Assembly (NCBI RefSeq): GCF_036884655.1
Contig: NC_088345.1
Span: 31,126,501-31,190,500, forward strand
Length of the DNA stretch: 64,000 nt
Reading direction: 5' to 3'
Origin: Musa acuminata AAA Group
Taxonomy: Eukaryota > Streptophyta > Magnoliopsida > Zingiberales > Musaceae
How positions within the stretch are numbered: position 1 is the first letter of the stretch; the number at the start of each line of letters is the position of its first letter. The notes beneath the pieces are model-generated. The model saw only the letters and a program-made list of their open reading frames with translations, did no database searches and was not told where the DNA came from. This document shows positions 1-13,014 of this stretch, in pieces. A program made the translations under genes and the position numbers.

Positions 1-2282
1 GTTCTCCAAGCAGTCTGTTTGGTCGATGGAAAGACAGACTGCAACTCCCATGCATGGCCTCTGCCATCACATTGTAGGGTTTGCACCGATTCTGTTCTCC
101 TTAGCTTCCTTGGTAGCAACGTTCGCTTACTCGGCCTTGTCCTCTGTCTTGCCGGGCTCCTTTAAGTGAATATGAGCTCTGAGCAGTCCAACTCTCCAGC
201 TGCTTCGATCATACCTCTGCATAATCAAGTCTCTCCCATGGGACTCACTGGTACTTGCATTCGAACTTTTCCCTTAGTGGAACACAGCCCCCATATGCTG
301 ACGACCAAGGTTTTCATCCGATTCAAAATTCGATGCACGCCCGGAAGACCCACCTCTGTGGTACCATGGCCTTCACTCCTTGAATCCATAGCCCTTCTTG
401 CCGTCGTGTTGTTCACCGAAGTGGAGCTTCCAGTAGCTCCCGATCATACCTCCATATGATCTAGTCCCTCCCGGGACTATGTCGTGTGTATCGCATTGCC
501 ACGAACTGTTCCACCATGATCCGTTGCACCATGTCGCCTCCTGGTGACATCTCCATTGCATTCTGATCCTTGTGGAATAAACTCAAATTGTGAACCCTCC
601 ATGTGTGGCCTCTGCCAATACATCGCAGGGTCTCTTCCACCTTCGATTTCATTCGCTCATTTGGCAATCGACCTTCATCCACCCACTCTTGGGTCACACC
701 TAGATGAAGCACCGCTCTAGGACAGTCCGTCACCTAGTAGCTCCCAAAGTCCACCGACTTCACTGTAATTTGTGCACCATTGTCTGGATCCTAGGCCTCT
801 GCCCCTACCAGCACAATCTCCGCTGCGCACCGCTTCCTTCATGGCAACTTGAATGGAAACACTGTGGCATATTCTTCAAGAGTACCCACCTCTGCGTCCT
901 CTTGCCCCGTGCTAAGGCCTTCTGAACCCAACTTCGTCTCCGCAAATTGAGTCGCCTTAGTTCCTCCATCAGATGCTTTTCTGAGATAAGGTGCATGTGC
1001 CCAGAAGCTCCCTTCTTCTTCGGCACCATGCAAGATGAATCCGCTCCATCAGAATGAAGGACCCATGGAACAACATGATCCTACTCTTGCCTCTGCAAGA
1101 GTTCATGTCCTTGACCTCTATCTAAGGAAAGCACTGTGCCTCTGCTCCATGTTCCAACTTCTATGCTAGCTCCCTTCATGCGGCTTGAGTACTTCGCCAA
1201 GTTACACCCAAGTTGCTTCGCTCCTCCTTTTTACATTGAGTCGATGGTGGTCCTCGCGCCCACCATTCCACGGGTCAGCCCTCCTTTAAGTCCAATCTCC
1301 ACATCGTCTCCAAGTGTGCCTTCATTTGTGTTGCTTTGGGTCGCTCCCCCACTTGATCTCGCAATGCATCCACTAATGCATTCTCTTAAGCGAGATCATG
1401 CGACGACTCCTCGCCGCCTGCTCATTCCATTGAGCTTTGTGGAGTTGTTGTTTGTTGAGGTACTCCTCCTCAACATGTGAGATCCGTCTCACATGATTCA
1501 CCCTCTGGAGAGCCGGGACTTATCCCTCCTGGATAACTGTCCCATTGGAGCAACATCTCTCTTTGTTTCGGAGACCACCATCCCCTTGGACTACTCCGAT
1601 CTATTGAACAAACCGTGCATTGTTCTGCCTCCTGCAAACGCACTTGCTAGATTGTGACTCCACGTCAATACAGCCCCCGCTGCACCACTCAAGGCCTAGC
1701 AACATGCTGAACTTGTTACACACTTCAGCCTCCTACGGACGTATCCTTCACATGACGAAGAGAAAGTTCCAATGCTCTATGGCGTCGAGTTTCGGTCGCC
1801 TTGGGATGGCCACGAACATTCCATCGTCCACATACAAGCCCATGCATAAGTACCAAATTCTTCGAGTTAGCAATTCCCCTCACCTCTGTGAGCCTTGCAT
1901 AACTCTTTTGGTCGTTGAGCAACTCATTCCACCTTGCATGGTCTTATCCTTTACCAAGCGCCTCGCTTGCCTTGAGCACCATCAAGTATAGTTGTCAACG
2001 TTGAGCCGCAGCTCAAACTCAGCCATCCCAACCTTTGTGTGTTCCAAATTCTTCCAAGCTTGCCTGTTCTCGTGGTGCCTCTTATGCGAAAGGTAGGACA
2101 TTCCTCTGGATGCCAATCTCAAATGCCCGCTCCTCTGAGTGACTCCTTTTCCCTACATCTCCATGCCCGTTTTCCCTTAAACGGTCGCACGTGTGCTGAC
2201 TGCCCTCAACGCAGCCCCGCTAGGTCCCCCACGTTTGCATGCTAAGTGTTTCTATGAGTGCTTGTCCCGCTCTGATACCATC
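1..2282 (-). mobile_element. Internal region of an unclassified LTR element
   Basis: No convincing coding sequence is present; the reading frames in all six frames are short and resemble no protein I know. The segment abuts an LTR at its right end, and a perfect initiator-Met tRNA primer-binding complement (GCTCTGATACCA, 2269-2280) lies just left of that LTR, so the element reads on the minus strand. Bases 1417-2282 recur closely at 2730-3596. The rest (1-1416) is single copy here and runs off the window's left edge. It could be a long untranslated leader or a non-autonomous element; the superfamily cannot be decided from this window. Confidence 0.55.
2269..2280 (-). promoter_or_regulatory. 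Primer-binding site (tRNA-iMet)
   Basis: GCTCTGATACCA on the plus strand is TGGTATCAGAGC on the minus strand, the usual plant LTR-element primer-binding site. It sits 2 bp from the LTR start at 2283. The second copy at 3583-3594 has one change (GCTTTGATACCA). Confidence 0.75.
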
Positions 2283-2729
2283 TGTCACGGACTTAGCTAG
2301 TTTTGCCTAAGTCGTGCGACACCCTTGCGTGTCCGTTCGCAAAGGTCAGCCTCCCCGAAGCCTCCCATTGTCCCTTAGGACCAACAAAAGAGAGAACGGG
2401 TTAAAGAGAACGCCTCAATCGGGATCCACAAGCAAATCATCTCTGAAAAATACTTCATAGATAATGCAAATTACAAACAGACTTTACAAGCTCTGAATAG
2501 TTGCACAACAAAGGGTAAAATGGTCCATTACAGACCGAAAATCTCTTGCACGTGTCCACATGACACAACCTTTATTTACAAGCCTAAAGAGGCCACCAAC
2601 CCAACTAAAATGGGACTATTAAGCATTCGGCCGCCCTTCTATATGCTGTACAAGGCATGAACATGCTAAAAGACATGGACGTACGTAAGCATTACATCAA
2701 ACACCTTGTTTAAAAGTTTGTCCGTGACA
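2283..2729 (-). repeat. LTR (447 bp) of unclassified element, copy 1
   Basis: The repeat begins TGTCACGGAC and ends GTCCGTGACA, a perfect 10-bp terminal inverted pair with TG...CA ends. A primer-binding site lies immediately to its left. A second copy lies at 3597-4040. No 5-bp target-site duplication is seen, because the sequence to its right is internal element sequence. Confidence 0.75.
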
Positions 2730-3596
2730 GCTTGCTCAGTCCATTGAGCTTCGTGGAGTTGTTGTTTGTTGAGGTACTCCTCCTTAACATGTGAGGTCCG
2801 TCCCACATGATTCTCCCTTTGGAGAGCTAATACTTATCCCTCCTAGATAACTATCCCATTGGAGCAACATCTCTCTTCGTTTCGGAGACCACCATCCCCT
2901 TGAACTACTCCGATCTGCTGAACAAACTGTGCATTGTTCTACCTCCTGCAAACGCACTTGCTAGATTGTGACTCCACGTCAATACAGCTCCCACTGCACC
3001 ACTCAAGGCCTAGCAACATGCTGAACTCATTGCACACTTCAGCCTCCTATGGACGTATCCTTCAAATGCCGAAGAGAAAGTTTCAATGCTCCATGGCACC
3101 AAGTTTCGGTCACCTTAGGATGGCCACGAACATTTCATCGTCCGCATACAAGCCAATGCATAAGTACCAAATTCTTCAAGCTAGCAATTCCCCTCACCTC
3201 TGTAAGCTTTGCATAGCCCTTTTGGTCGTTGAGCAACTCATTCCACCTTGCATGGTCTCATCCTTTAACAAGCGCCTCGCTTGCCTTGAGCACCATCAAG
3301 TATAGTTGTCAACGTTGAGCCGTAGCTCAAACTCAGCCATCCCAACCTTTGTGCGCTTCGTATTCTTCCAAGCTTTCTTGTTCTCGTGGTGCCTCTTGCG
3401 TGAAGGGTTGGCCATTCCTCTGAATGCTAATGTTAGATACCCGCTCCTACGAGCAACTCCTTTTCTCTACATCTCCATGCCCGTTTTCCCCCAAACGGTC
3501 GCGCTTGTGCTGACTGCCCTCAACGCAGCCCCGCTAGGTCCCCCACGTTTGCATGCTAAATGTTTCTATTAGTGCTTGTCCCGCTTTGATACCATC
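2730..3596 (-). repeat. Second copy of the element's internal segment
   Basis: This roughly 867-bp stretch aligns by eye with 1417-2282, with scattered substitutions and small indels. It lies between the two LTR copies. Its right end carries the degenerate primer-binding site 3583-3594. No intact protein is encoded. Confidence 0.7.
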
Positions 3597-4040
3597 TATC
3601 ACGGACTTAGCTGGTTTTGTCTAAGTCGTGCGACACCCTTATGTGTCCATCCGCAAATGTTAGCCTCCCCGAAGCCTCCCATGTCCCTTAGGACCCACAA
3701 AAGAGAGAACGGGTTAGAGAAAATGCCTCATTCGGGATCCACAAGCAAACATCTCCGAAAATACTTTATAGATAATATAAATTACAAACAGACTTTACAA
3801 GCTCCGAACAGTTGCACAATAAAGGGTAAAATGGTCCATTATAGACTGAGAATCTCTCACACGTGTCCACATGACACAACCTTTATTTACAAGCCTAAAG
3901 CGGCCACCAACCTAACTAAAATGGGACTATTAAGCCTTCAGTTGTCCCTTTACATGCTATACAAAGCATGAACATACCAAAAGACACGGACATACATAAG
4001 CATTACATCAAACATCCTGTTTAGAAGTTTGTCCGTGATA
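3597..4040 (-). repeat. LTR (444 bp) of unclassified element, copy 2
   Basis: Homologous to 2283-2729 over its whole length. The termini have changed to TATCACGGAC and GTCCGTGATA, so both terminal dinucleotides are mutated. It is joined directly to a truncated family-1 copia LTR at 4041. Confidence 0.7.
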
Positions 4041-5555
4041 GTCGGGCCGATGGATCGGTCGATGTATCGATAGAAGGCTTTCGGGCTGTAGATTCAGGCA
4101 TCAGGCCAAGAAGAGCGGGTATAACGCCAAGGATATCGTAGTTGCGGAGTCAACTGGCCGATTGGGCAATAGGCCGTAAGAGAGGACGATGCACCGAAGA
4201 ATCAGACGAAGCATCGAGAGACCAATGGCATGCCGGACAACTTGATTAATTGTTTAGGATTAATTGTCTCGATTGAAGTTTTGTTTTATATGTGCAGGAT
4301 TAACTTTAATAGCTTGAAGACATAAAGCAAGTCTACCGGAGTCAAGTTCGATGGGTGTTCGAGAGTCCGAAGATTCGTCGGAGATGCTGCTGGAACCAAC
4401 CGAGAGGAAATCGGGGACTTATCAGAGTTTTCGGAAGTCCGTCGAAGAGATCGTCGGAGGTTCATGGAGATCACTTAGAAGGCTCGGCTACTCGCTAAAC
4501 TCGCCACAAGATCAGGAGCCTGCTAGGAGTCCGCTGGAAGAAATCCGAGAGTGTATCGGAAGTCCGCCGGAAGATCGCCGAAAGGAAACTTGACGTTATC
4601 GATTATAAGATTTGCTTAGGACTATATCGTAACTTCGTAGTTTGCATATAATTAGGGTTAAGATTAAGAAATAATCCTATATCCTGGTTAGGGGTCAAAT
4701 GGGCCTGAATATGACTTGGTTTGGGCCAGATCTGAAGCCCAACCAGTGACCCGTAAGGTCGGGCGATGGCACCGCCCAGAACCCGAAGGACTAGGCGGTG
4801 GTACCGCTAGACTGGGTAGTGGCACTGCCCAGAACCCGAAGGATCAGGCGGTGGTACCGTTGGACTGGGCAGTGGCATCGCTCAGCACCTGAGAGGTCCG
4901 GTAGTGGCACCGTCGGACTAGGCGGTGGCACTGCCAATACACTATCAGTGTCAGACAATGACAGGCATTGGCACCGCCAGCACCAGGAACCCAAAGTTAA
5001 TTTAAATTTGAAGCCCAAATTTGAATCCTCTTGGGGCCTATCAATACCCCTCAATTCTCAGCAGAGAAAACAACCTTTGAGAAGTTAAAGATTGAGATAA
5101 AGCCTTTGCAAACTCTTTAGCAAGTCTTGTTTTCAATAGCTTAAGCGTTCACCTCATTCTTTCTCTTTGAAAATATGTAAGAGTGTGAACCACTTGTAAA
5201 AGGTTGTAAGAGGGGTATTTGTCCTTCCCCTTCAAAGTGATTGCTAGTGGAAGTTGGGAGCCTCATCGAAGAAGGCTTTGCAAGTGGATATAGGTCATTT
5301 TGACCGAACCACTTTAAATTAGTGTGTTCCTTGAATGTGTGAGTGTTTATCTTTCTTAAACCGTTATTTACATAGCAGCAAGCTTTTGATTTTTATCTTT
5401 TCACTTTACTCAAGCTGCTTTCACCAAGTCATTCATTATCGAATCGAAATCTCTACGCATTTATGAAATCATTTTCAAACTTACGAGTTTTAATCCGCTG
5501 CACTAATTCACCCCCCCTCCCCCCACCTCCCCCCCGTCCCTCCTCTTAGTGCTGC
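4041..5555 (+). repeat. Truncated family-1 copia LTR
   Basis: The sequence matches the full-length LTR at 59989-62015, starting about 130 bp into it and ending in the C-rich tract and CTCTTAGTG-like terminus near 5545. It contains the GGCGGTACCGCC-type dyad array (about 4764-4975) and a degenerate TATA region near 5036 (CCTATCAATACC). The 5' end is missing. No gag follows, so this is a solo or truncated LTR. Confidence 0.7.
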
Positions 5556-6249
5556 TCCGAACCAAACAGCAACAAGATCAGTTATAAAAGTTTAGCAAAC
5601 GACTATCATATGCATATTATAAGAGAAGACAAATCATATGATATAAGGATCACACACTCAACATTTCATATGATTCATATTCAAGAGTCACACTCAACAT
5701 TTCATATGATTCATATTTAACAAAGGTGAAAAGAGTAATATATAAGCAAATTAAGATCAAAAGGTATAAGCTCATGAGTCATATTTATCATTTCAATCAA
5801 TTCGTTCATGACAAAATAGCAAAGAGCAATATATAAACAAATCAAGATCAAAATGTAAGGCATGAGCTCAAGAGTCATATTTAACCTTTAATTCAATTCA
5901 TTCATATTAAAACAGCATACAATAACATATAAGTACATCCTTCCAAATCATGTCAAAAGAGTATAAATGGTATTGTGGGTCATAACATAATATAATTCTA
6001 TCCATTTCTAAATAGCCATATAATGTAAGTCTTCCACATTTAAGAGCTCCACCCCACCCACATCTAGATGAGGTCACATACTAGCATAAGCACCATAAGC
6101 TCTACAACATAACATAATTATTTTTTCATTTCTAGTAAAGGAACCATAGTGTCCCATAAATACCAAAGCACAAATAGAATATTTGATCAAGAAAATATAC
6201 ATGTATTAGAAATAGATTTGAAACAACAAGTATATACATATGTATATAG
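5556..6249. repeat. AT-rich repeat related to 17340-17960
   Basis: Non-coding and AT-rich. Phrases such as 'gagctcaagagtcatatt' and 'attcattcatat' recur at intervals of roughly 100 bp, and the block resembles 17340-17960 in order and wording. It is probably a fragment of the putative gypsy LTR described at 17113. It is interrupted on the right by the LTR that starts at 6250. Confidence 0.45.
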
Positions 6250-7848
6250 TGTTAGGATCAAGAGTCGGTACTAAGAAGGGGGGGTGAATTAGTATAGCAG
6301 TGAAATCACGTCAACTTAAAAAAAAGGGGGTTCGTACGATAAAATCGTTTACATTGAAAATTGATTTCGGAAACTTAATTTGAAAGCATACGTAAACGTA
6401 TTGAAGGCAGTAAGCTATTAAAGAGGTTTGTAGTATGTATATGGCAAGAAGTAAATCTAAACCAGAGTTTTAGAGTGGTTCGGTCTACGTGACCTACATC
6501 CACTTTCGGCTTCCTCCTCCGACGAGGTCACTGGTATCCACTAGAGGCCTTCCTTAAATAGGCAAATGTCAATCACCTTTTACACCCCTCTTCTCCTTTT
6601 ATCGGGTTTAGGAGACAACTCTTACAAGTACTCACTTACTCCTCTCTCAAACTAGTCTAACACTTAGAAGAGGGAGAGGAGATCAGACAAGATTTTAGCA
6701 GTGTTTCTTTCTTTTTAAACTCTTTGTGCTTGTGTTCTTTAACCAAGGATAAGAGGGGATTTTATAGGCTTCAAGTTGATTCAAACTTGGAGCCTAAAAC
6801 TTTCCCATCCGGGTACCTCGGGCACGGGCGGTACCATCGCTTACGCTGGGCGATACCACCACCCAGTGTCAATCGACACTAACACTATCCTGGGTGGTAC
6901 CACCGCCCAGACTGGCGATACCACAGCCTAGCACCTTGTTAGAGGCGGTACAATTGCCCAGACTGGCGATACCACCACCTGACATAGTCTTGAAGACTCT
7001 GCCATAACGGTGAGACTTCTTGGGGCACTGTTTGGGCCTCTTATTGGGCCCAACACAGTTCTTACATGGGCCTAGCTGGCCCCTAATTAGGTTGGCCCAA
7101 ATCCAAGCCCAATTACGTGCTAACTACGAAATCCTAAGACATTTGCTAAGCTAAACAAGTCCCTATGTCTATTCTTCCGGTGAGCTTCCGGCGATCTTCC
7201 GACGAACTTCCGATGATCTCTTGGCAATGTTCCGGCGGACTCCTGACAAGCTCCTAGACTTCACGATGATCTTCTTGGTGAGTTCCGATGAGCTTCTTTG
7301 GCAAGCTCTGAGACTTCTTGGCTGGTTCCTCCAAAACTTCCGACGAACGTCCGGACTTTCGACGAACTCTCGAACTCCCAACATAATCGCGTCCTTGACT
7401 CCGAGACTTCATTTTGCTTCATACCTTGCTATTGTAGTTAATCCTGCACATGTAAAAACACACTTTGATCTAGACAATTAATACTAAGCATTAATCAAGT
7501 TGTTTGGTATGTCATTGTTCTCTCGACGCTTCGTCCAATTCTTCGACGCATCGTCCTCTCTTGCAGCCTATTTCCTAATCGGCAATTGACTCCGCAACTC
7601 CGATATCCTTAGTGCAATATCCGCTCTTCTTAGCCTAATGCCCGAATCCATGGCCCGAAGCCTTCTGTCGATACATCGACCAATCCACCGGCCCGACGTC
7701 CAATCTTCTGACATGTTTTTCCGGCCCAACATGATTTTTCTTGCTTTAATTGTCTCATCCTGATCGAAGCATCTTATGTCACTCAAAACACAGATTAAAA
7801 CATAAATATATATTAATTGGTTTCATTATCAAAATCTGAGATTCAACA
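6250..7848 (-). repeat. 3' LTR of copy B
   Basis: Starts TGTTAGGATC and ends GATTCAACA on the plus strand. A polypurine tract complement follows. It contains a G-run near 6280, the dyad array at about 6825-6990 and the CTTCCGGCGA-type repeats at about 7175-7380. At 1599 bp it is shorter than the 2.0-kb LTRs of copies A and C. Confidence 0.8.
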
Positions 7849-7868
7849 ATCTCCCCCTTTTTGATGAT
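7849..7868 (-). other. Polypurine tract of copy B
   Basis: ATCTCCCCCTTTTTGATGAT on the plus strand reads as a purine-rich AAAAAGGGGGAGAT on the minus strand, directly before the LTR. This is the expected plus-strand primer position. The same tract occurs at 45587 and, mutated, at 43470. Confidence 0.7.
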
Positions 7869-9861
7869 GACAACCAATCGATGACGGAGTTAACTAAACT
7901 CCCGGAGTTTAAACAAACTCCCCCTATCAATATGTCATATTGATAGAAACTCTTGGATTCAAAAATCTAAGTAACATATCATAATCAAATCATGCATGAC
8001 AGCAACATACTTCTCCCCCTTTGTCATCAACAAAAGGGAGAAGTTCCACTTTCTAGGTGTTTGACATAACAGTTTCAAATCGTTGCATAATAAATCTTTA
8101 AGTTCTTCCATCATGCAATTTTGCTATCATCATGGATATGCAAGGTAGTAAGATAGCAATTTCTACAACATACAAGCTAGCAAATTTTACAACAATTTAT
8201 AACATGCGAGCTAGCAGTTTTGAGATGTTCAAGAAAGCAACACTTGCTTCTTGAAATATGCAATTTGCAAGTTAGCAATTTTTTGCTTCCTTTACAATGT
8301 TCGAACTAGCAATTTTGCTTTTAGCACATTTTGCTCCCCCTTTGTCATTGTCAAAAAGAAAGGAAGACCCTTTACATCAATTTTTAAATTATGACAAAGG
8401 TAAATGGCATAAATAAAAATTCAAGTCATGAATTTCAAAACAATTATTTTATCATGAATATGTCATCATTGCATGCATTATTATCATAAGTTAAAGTATT
8501 ACATGCATAACACCAAATCATCATGTATATAAAACATAAAATCATTATTGCATGCATGATTCCAAATCATCATTCTAGAGTATTATTTCAAAAAATGATA
8601 ATTATTAATTTTCATATTATTTTAAAAATTATAGTGTTGCATGCATCATTCCAAAACATTTCAAGCCATACAAGCCATAAATACAAAGAAATCATGTCAT
8701 GAAGGATAAGACTAATTAAATACTAAAAGACATAATTCATATAGTAAATATCTTCTTTAAATAGAATACAAAAAATATTGTAGGTGTACAAAGAAGAGAT
8801 CTTGATAAAAAAAATTTCATGTAATTCTAAGAAATTAAGATCATAATTTTGATAAAACTCATTCAAATTTAAATCATCAAAATCATCAACATCTTTTCAG
8901 GAAAACTTAATGAAGACAAAGTAAATAGATTCTCATGAGAACTAGATTCATGCATAATATCTCAATTTTTCATGAATGTCATATCATAAGACATGATTTA
9001 TTTCAATAAATCTCTTTTTATAAGTGGATAAAAGAAATATAGGAGATCTTGATTCGTGCATAAGAAATTTCAAGTTATAAATTTCAAAAAATCAAGATAA
9101 AGCTCATTTAAATATAGATCATCAAATCAAGATCATTTTCAAGAGATTCACAAAAGTGATACAAATAGATTCACTAATCTCCTTTTTGGAAAAATCGATA
9201 AAGTTGGAAAAATAAATTTTTCAAGGAGAAACCTTTCCTTTTTTTAGTTGTGTCAATTCATATGGTTTTATTTCATTTATACCAAATAAAAGCATGTATC
9301 ATTTTTAAAACGGAAGGTGCAAGATTTATTACGACAAAGATCAATAAGGCACTTTCATTTTGGTAAAAATTGATAATCCATAAATTGTAAGATTCATCAT
9401 GAATTATAAAACCATTAAACATGATTTCAAATCAATATGCTCAAGTTTTTGTATGAAAACCATCCATCTTATTTAAAACCAAAAAAGTAATATTTCATCA
9501 TGAATAACTTCAAAGTCTCATGCATAGAATAAAATCGTCAAGCATGATTTCATTAAAAATAAATCATCTTCAATCAAAATCATGAAATCATCAAGATACA
9601 CAATAATAAACTAATCTTGTTAGGTGTACAAGCATTAGAATTATATCTCTCATTTTATTGCATTATTACATTATTAAAACATCAAACATGATTTCATAAG
9701 ACATTGTTAATCACAATCATTTTATTTATCATAAACATATAATTTTCATGATTATTTTTAAAATTCCTAATTTTTTATATTTTCATTATTAAACATGTAA
9801 TTTTGAAGAAAAATAATTATTCTAAATAAAAAATAAATAAATAAATGCATCATGAAAAGCA
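7869..9861. repeat. Non-coding AT-rich internal region of copy B
   Basis: No reading frame resembles a protein. The left part (about 8100-8340) has the GCTAGC-containing short repeats; the right part is ATCAT/TCATGAT-rich. The same two zones in the same order fill the internal region of copy A (45606-48285). Confidence 0.6.
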
Positions 9862-10788
9862 TCAAGTAATTTCGAAATAAATTAGGGGGATTTCGATTAC
9901 CTCATTGTGGAAAACAGTTAAGGTGTAGTTTGTCACCTCGCCTTTGTTGATTTTCTCCTCGTCTTTAGAGGAGCTCGATTCGTCTTTTGGCAACTTCTTC
10001 TTGCGTTCATAGTAAATAGTTCCGTTCTTTTTGTTCTTTAATTTTTGTTTCATTAACTTTTTAAATTTCTTAGTGGGTTCATGTTCATGTTCACCCACTT
10101 GAGCTTATGCTCGAGTGATCTTCAAATGTTTTCAATTCAAAATCCTTCTTGTTCTTTGGAAGGTGGTTCTCAAGTTCTTTACATGCATTACACATCATTT
10201 CATAGGTCATTAAAGATCCTAATAGTTCTTCAATCGGAAAGGTATTCAAATTTGTTTATTCTTGAATTGACGTTACTTTTGAATCCTAACTTTTATTAAA
10301 ACAATGCAAAATCTTATTTATAAGTTCAAAATCTGAAAAATATTTGCCAAGAGCTTTTAAACCATTGATGATATCTGTAAAATGGGTGTACATGTCAACA
10401 ATGGTTTCGCTCAACTTCATTCGAAAAAGCTCAAAATCTTGCATTAAAAAATTAATTTTTGAATCTTTAACTTTGCTAGTTTCTTCATGTGTGATTTTAA
10501 GAGTGCGCCAAATATTGAAAGTCGTTTCGCAAGTAGAACCACGATTAAACTCATTTCTATCTAGGGTGCAAAACAAGGCATTCATAGCCTTTGCATTTAG
10601 AGAAAACATCTTCTTCTCCAAATCATTCCAATGGTTCATTGGAAGCGAAGACATTTGAAAAATATTTTTGACCATATTCCATAAATTTAAATCAATCAAA
10701 AGTAAGAAAACTTCCATTCAAGTTTTCCAATAAGTGTAATATGTCCCATTGAAAAAGAGAGAACGAATAAGAGAATGACCCTCTTGAA
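9862..10788 (-). pseudogene. gag-like (UBN2) pseudogene, copy B
   Basis: On the minus strand, 10717-10286 encodes a recognisable copia UBN2/Retrotran_gag_2 segment with motifs such as NALFC, FELFRMK and FTDIINGLKALGK. It continues after a frame break into 10098-9862, which ends in the residues IYFEIT. Upstream homology reaches about 10788, but codon CGA in the conserved WKTRM motif is TGA here. No zinc knuckle and no pol domains follow. It would package element RNA if functional; it is clearly broken. Confidence 0.75.
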
Positions 10789-10811
10789 AGCCGAAATAAG
10801 CTATTTCACTT

Positions 10812-12192
10812 CAGTGTTAAAAAAAAAGGGGGTTCATATGATAAAACCATTTATGTTGAAAACTGATTTCGGAAACTTAATTTGAAAGTGTACGTAGCTA
10901 TTAAAGAGGTTTGTAGTATACAAATGGCAAGAAGTAAATGAAAACCAGAGTTTTAGAGTGGTTCGGTCTACGTGACCTACATCCACTTTCGGCTTCCTCC
11001 TCCAACGAGGTCACCGGCGTCTACTGGAGGCCTTCCTTCAATAGGCAAAGGCCAATCACCTTTTACACCCCTCTTCTTATTTTACCGGGTTTAGGAGACA
11101 ACCCTTACAAGCACTCACTTACTCCTCTCTCAAACTAGTCTAACACTTAGAAGAGGGAGAGGAGATCACACTAGATTTTAGCAGCATTTCTTTCTTTTTA
11201 AACTCTCTGTGCTTGTGTTCTTTAACTAGGGATAAGAGGGGTATTTATAGGCTTCAAGTTGATTCAAACTTGGAGCCTAAAACTTTCCCATCCCGAGTTC
11301 CCCGGGCACAGGCGATAACCACCGCCTAGTGTTAGTCGACACTAACACTGTCCTGGGCGGTACCACTGTCCAGACTAGCAGTACCACCACTTGGCACCCT
11401 GCTAGGGGTGGTACAACCGCTCAGAGTGACAATACCACCGCTTGACACAGTCTCGAAGACTATGCCACGACGGTGAGACTTCTTGGGGCATTGTTTGGGC
11501 CTTTTATTGGGCCCAACACAATTCTTACATAGGCCTAGCTGGCCCCTAATTGAGTTGGTGCAAATCCAAGCCCAATTATGTGCTAACTACGAAATCTTAA
11601 GACATTTGCTAAGCTAAACAAGTCACTATGTCTATTCTTCTAGCGAGCTTCCGGTGATCTTCCGAGGAATTTCTAACGATCTCTCGGCAATATTCCGGTG
11701 GACTCCCAGCAAGCTCTTGGACTTCACGATGATCTTCTTGGTGAGTTCCGACGAGCTTCTCTGGCAAGCTCCAAGACTTCTCGGTTGGTTCCTCCAAAAC
11801 TTCCGACGAACATCCAGACTTCTGACGAACTCTCGAACTCCCAACGTAATCGCGTCCTTGACTCCGGGACTTCATTTTGCTTCATGTCTTGCTATAGTAG
11901 TTAATCCTGCATATGTAAAAACATACTTCGATCTAGACAATTAATACTAAGCATTAATCAAGTTGTCCGGCATGTCATTGGTCCCTCGATGCTTCATCCG
12001 ATTCTTTGGCACATCGTCCTCTCTTGCAACCTATTACTCAATCGACCAATTGACTCTGCAACTCTGATATCCTTAGCGTAATATCCGCTCTTCTTAGCCC
12101 GATGCTCGAATCCACGGCCTGAAGCCTTCTATCGATACGTCAACTAATCCACTGGCCCGATGTCCAATCTTCTTACATGTTCATCTGGCCCA
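10812..12192 (-). repeat. 5' LTR remnant of copy B
   Basis: Parallels 6310-7720 of the 3' LTR. The PBS-proximal end, including the C-rich tract, is deleted, and the outer end stops within the GGCCCAA motif near 12192. The dyad array is at about 11300-11445. Confidence 0.7.
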
Positions 12193-12964
12193 AAAGAATC
12201 GAATGTTGGGTCAGAGTCAATGATCGGGCATCGGGCCAAATGAATCGGGGGATACACCAAAGGATCGGATCATGCAGTGAAAGCTCATCAGGAGTTCATT
12301 GAAAGCTCATCAAAAGTTCACCGAAAGCTCACCGGAAGATCACCAGAAGTTCACCGAGAGTTCGATTAAACAATTGATGTGTTGGACAACTTAGATTACT
12401 TGTATCATAATTATTTTAGCCTTAAATATCATAGTTAAGACTTTAATTTGAGTTAGTTTTGGGGAAAATCCTAATAACTTAATTAGGGGTCAATTAGGCA
12501 GCATGAAAGTGTGAACAAAGTCTTAAGATTTTGGGTTATAAAAGTGTTGAAAAAGTGCTAAGTATCCTCCTTTTTTAGCTTTGTGATCATTCTAAGAGAA
12601 GTGTGAGGCTTGTAAAGGTTATCTCCTAAACCTGTAAAAAGGAGAAAGAGTTGTAAGAGGGTAGTTGGTCTTTGCCCATTGAAGGAAGATTCTTAGTAGA
12701 TGCCGATGGCCTCAATGGTGGAGGAATTAGGAGTGAACATAGGTCACGATAATCAAACCACTATAAAATTAGTGTGCCTTCTCTTCTTTGATATTTACTT
12801 ACTTTGTAACTATTTTACATCTTCATCACTCACCTATAAACATCTTTAAGCTTTAAACATCTTTTCGATACAGTTTTATCGTATAAATTTTCATGATCAA
12901 CGTAGTTCTCCAAAACCACTAATTCACCCCACCCCCCCCCCCTAGTGATGACTTGATCCTAACA
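12193..12964 (+). repeat. Family-1-like copia LTR, 5'-truncated
   Basis: The sequence ends CTTGATCCTAACA, followed by ATTGGTATCATAAC, a degenerate primer-binding site. A run of C near 12930 matches the LTR-end tract of the family. It lacks the dyad array found in the other LTRs. A TATAAAA sequence lies near 12538. Confidence 0.65.
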
Positions 12965-13014
12965 ATTGGTATCATAACAATGTTACTCTCTATTTGGTTT
13001 AAAACCTAAGAGAG

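Larger units (their letters stand above)
6250..12192 (-). mobile_element. Damaged family-1 non-autonomous copia element (copy B)
   Basis: Read on the minus strand, this is a 5' LTR remnant (10812-12192), a gag-like pseudogene (about 10788-9862), about 2 kb of AT-rich non-coding DNA, a polypurine tract, and a 3' LTR (6250-7848). The primer-binding site and the inner end of the 5' LTR are deleted, and its outer end is cut where it meets another LTR at 12193. No protease, integrase, reverse transcriptase or RNase H sequence is found. The order matches the intact copy at 43580-51321. Confidence 0.75.

Noticed and set aside
1136..1480. Plus-strand frames at 1136-1480, 1620-1991 and 2934-3305
   Set aside because: They lie antisense to an LTR element, and the 123-codon frames recur only because the DNA is duplicated. 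No protein similarity recognised.
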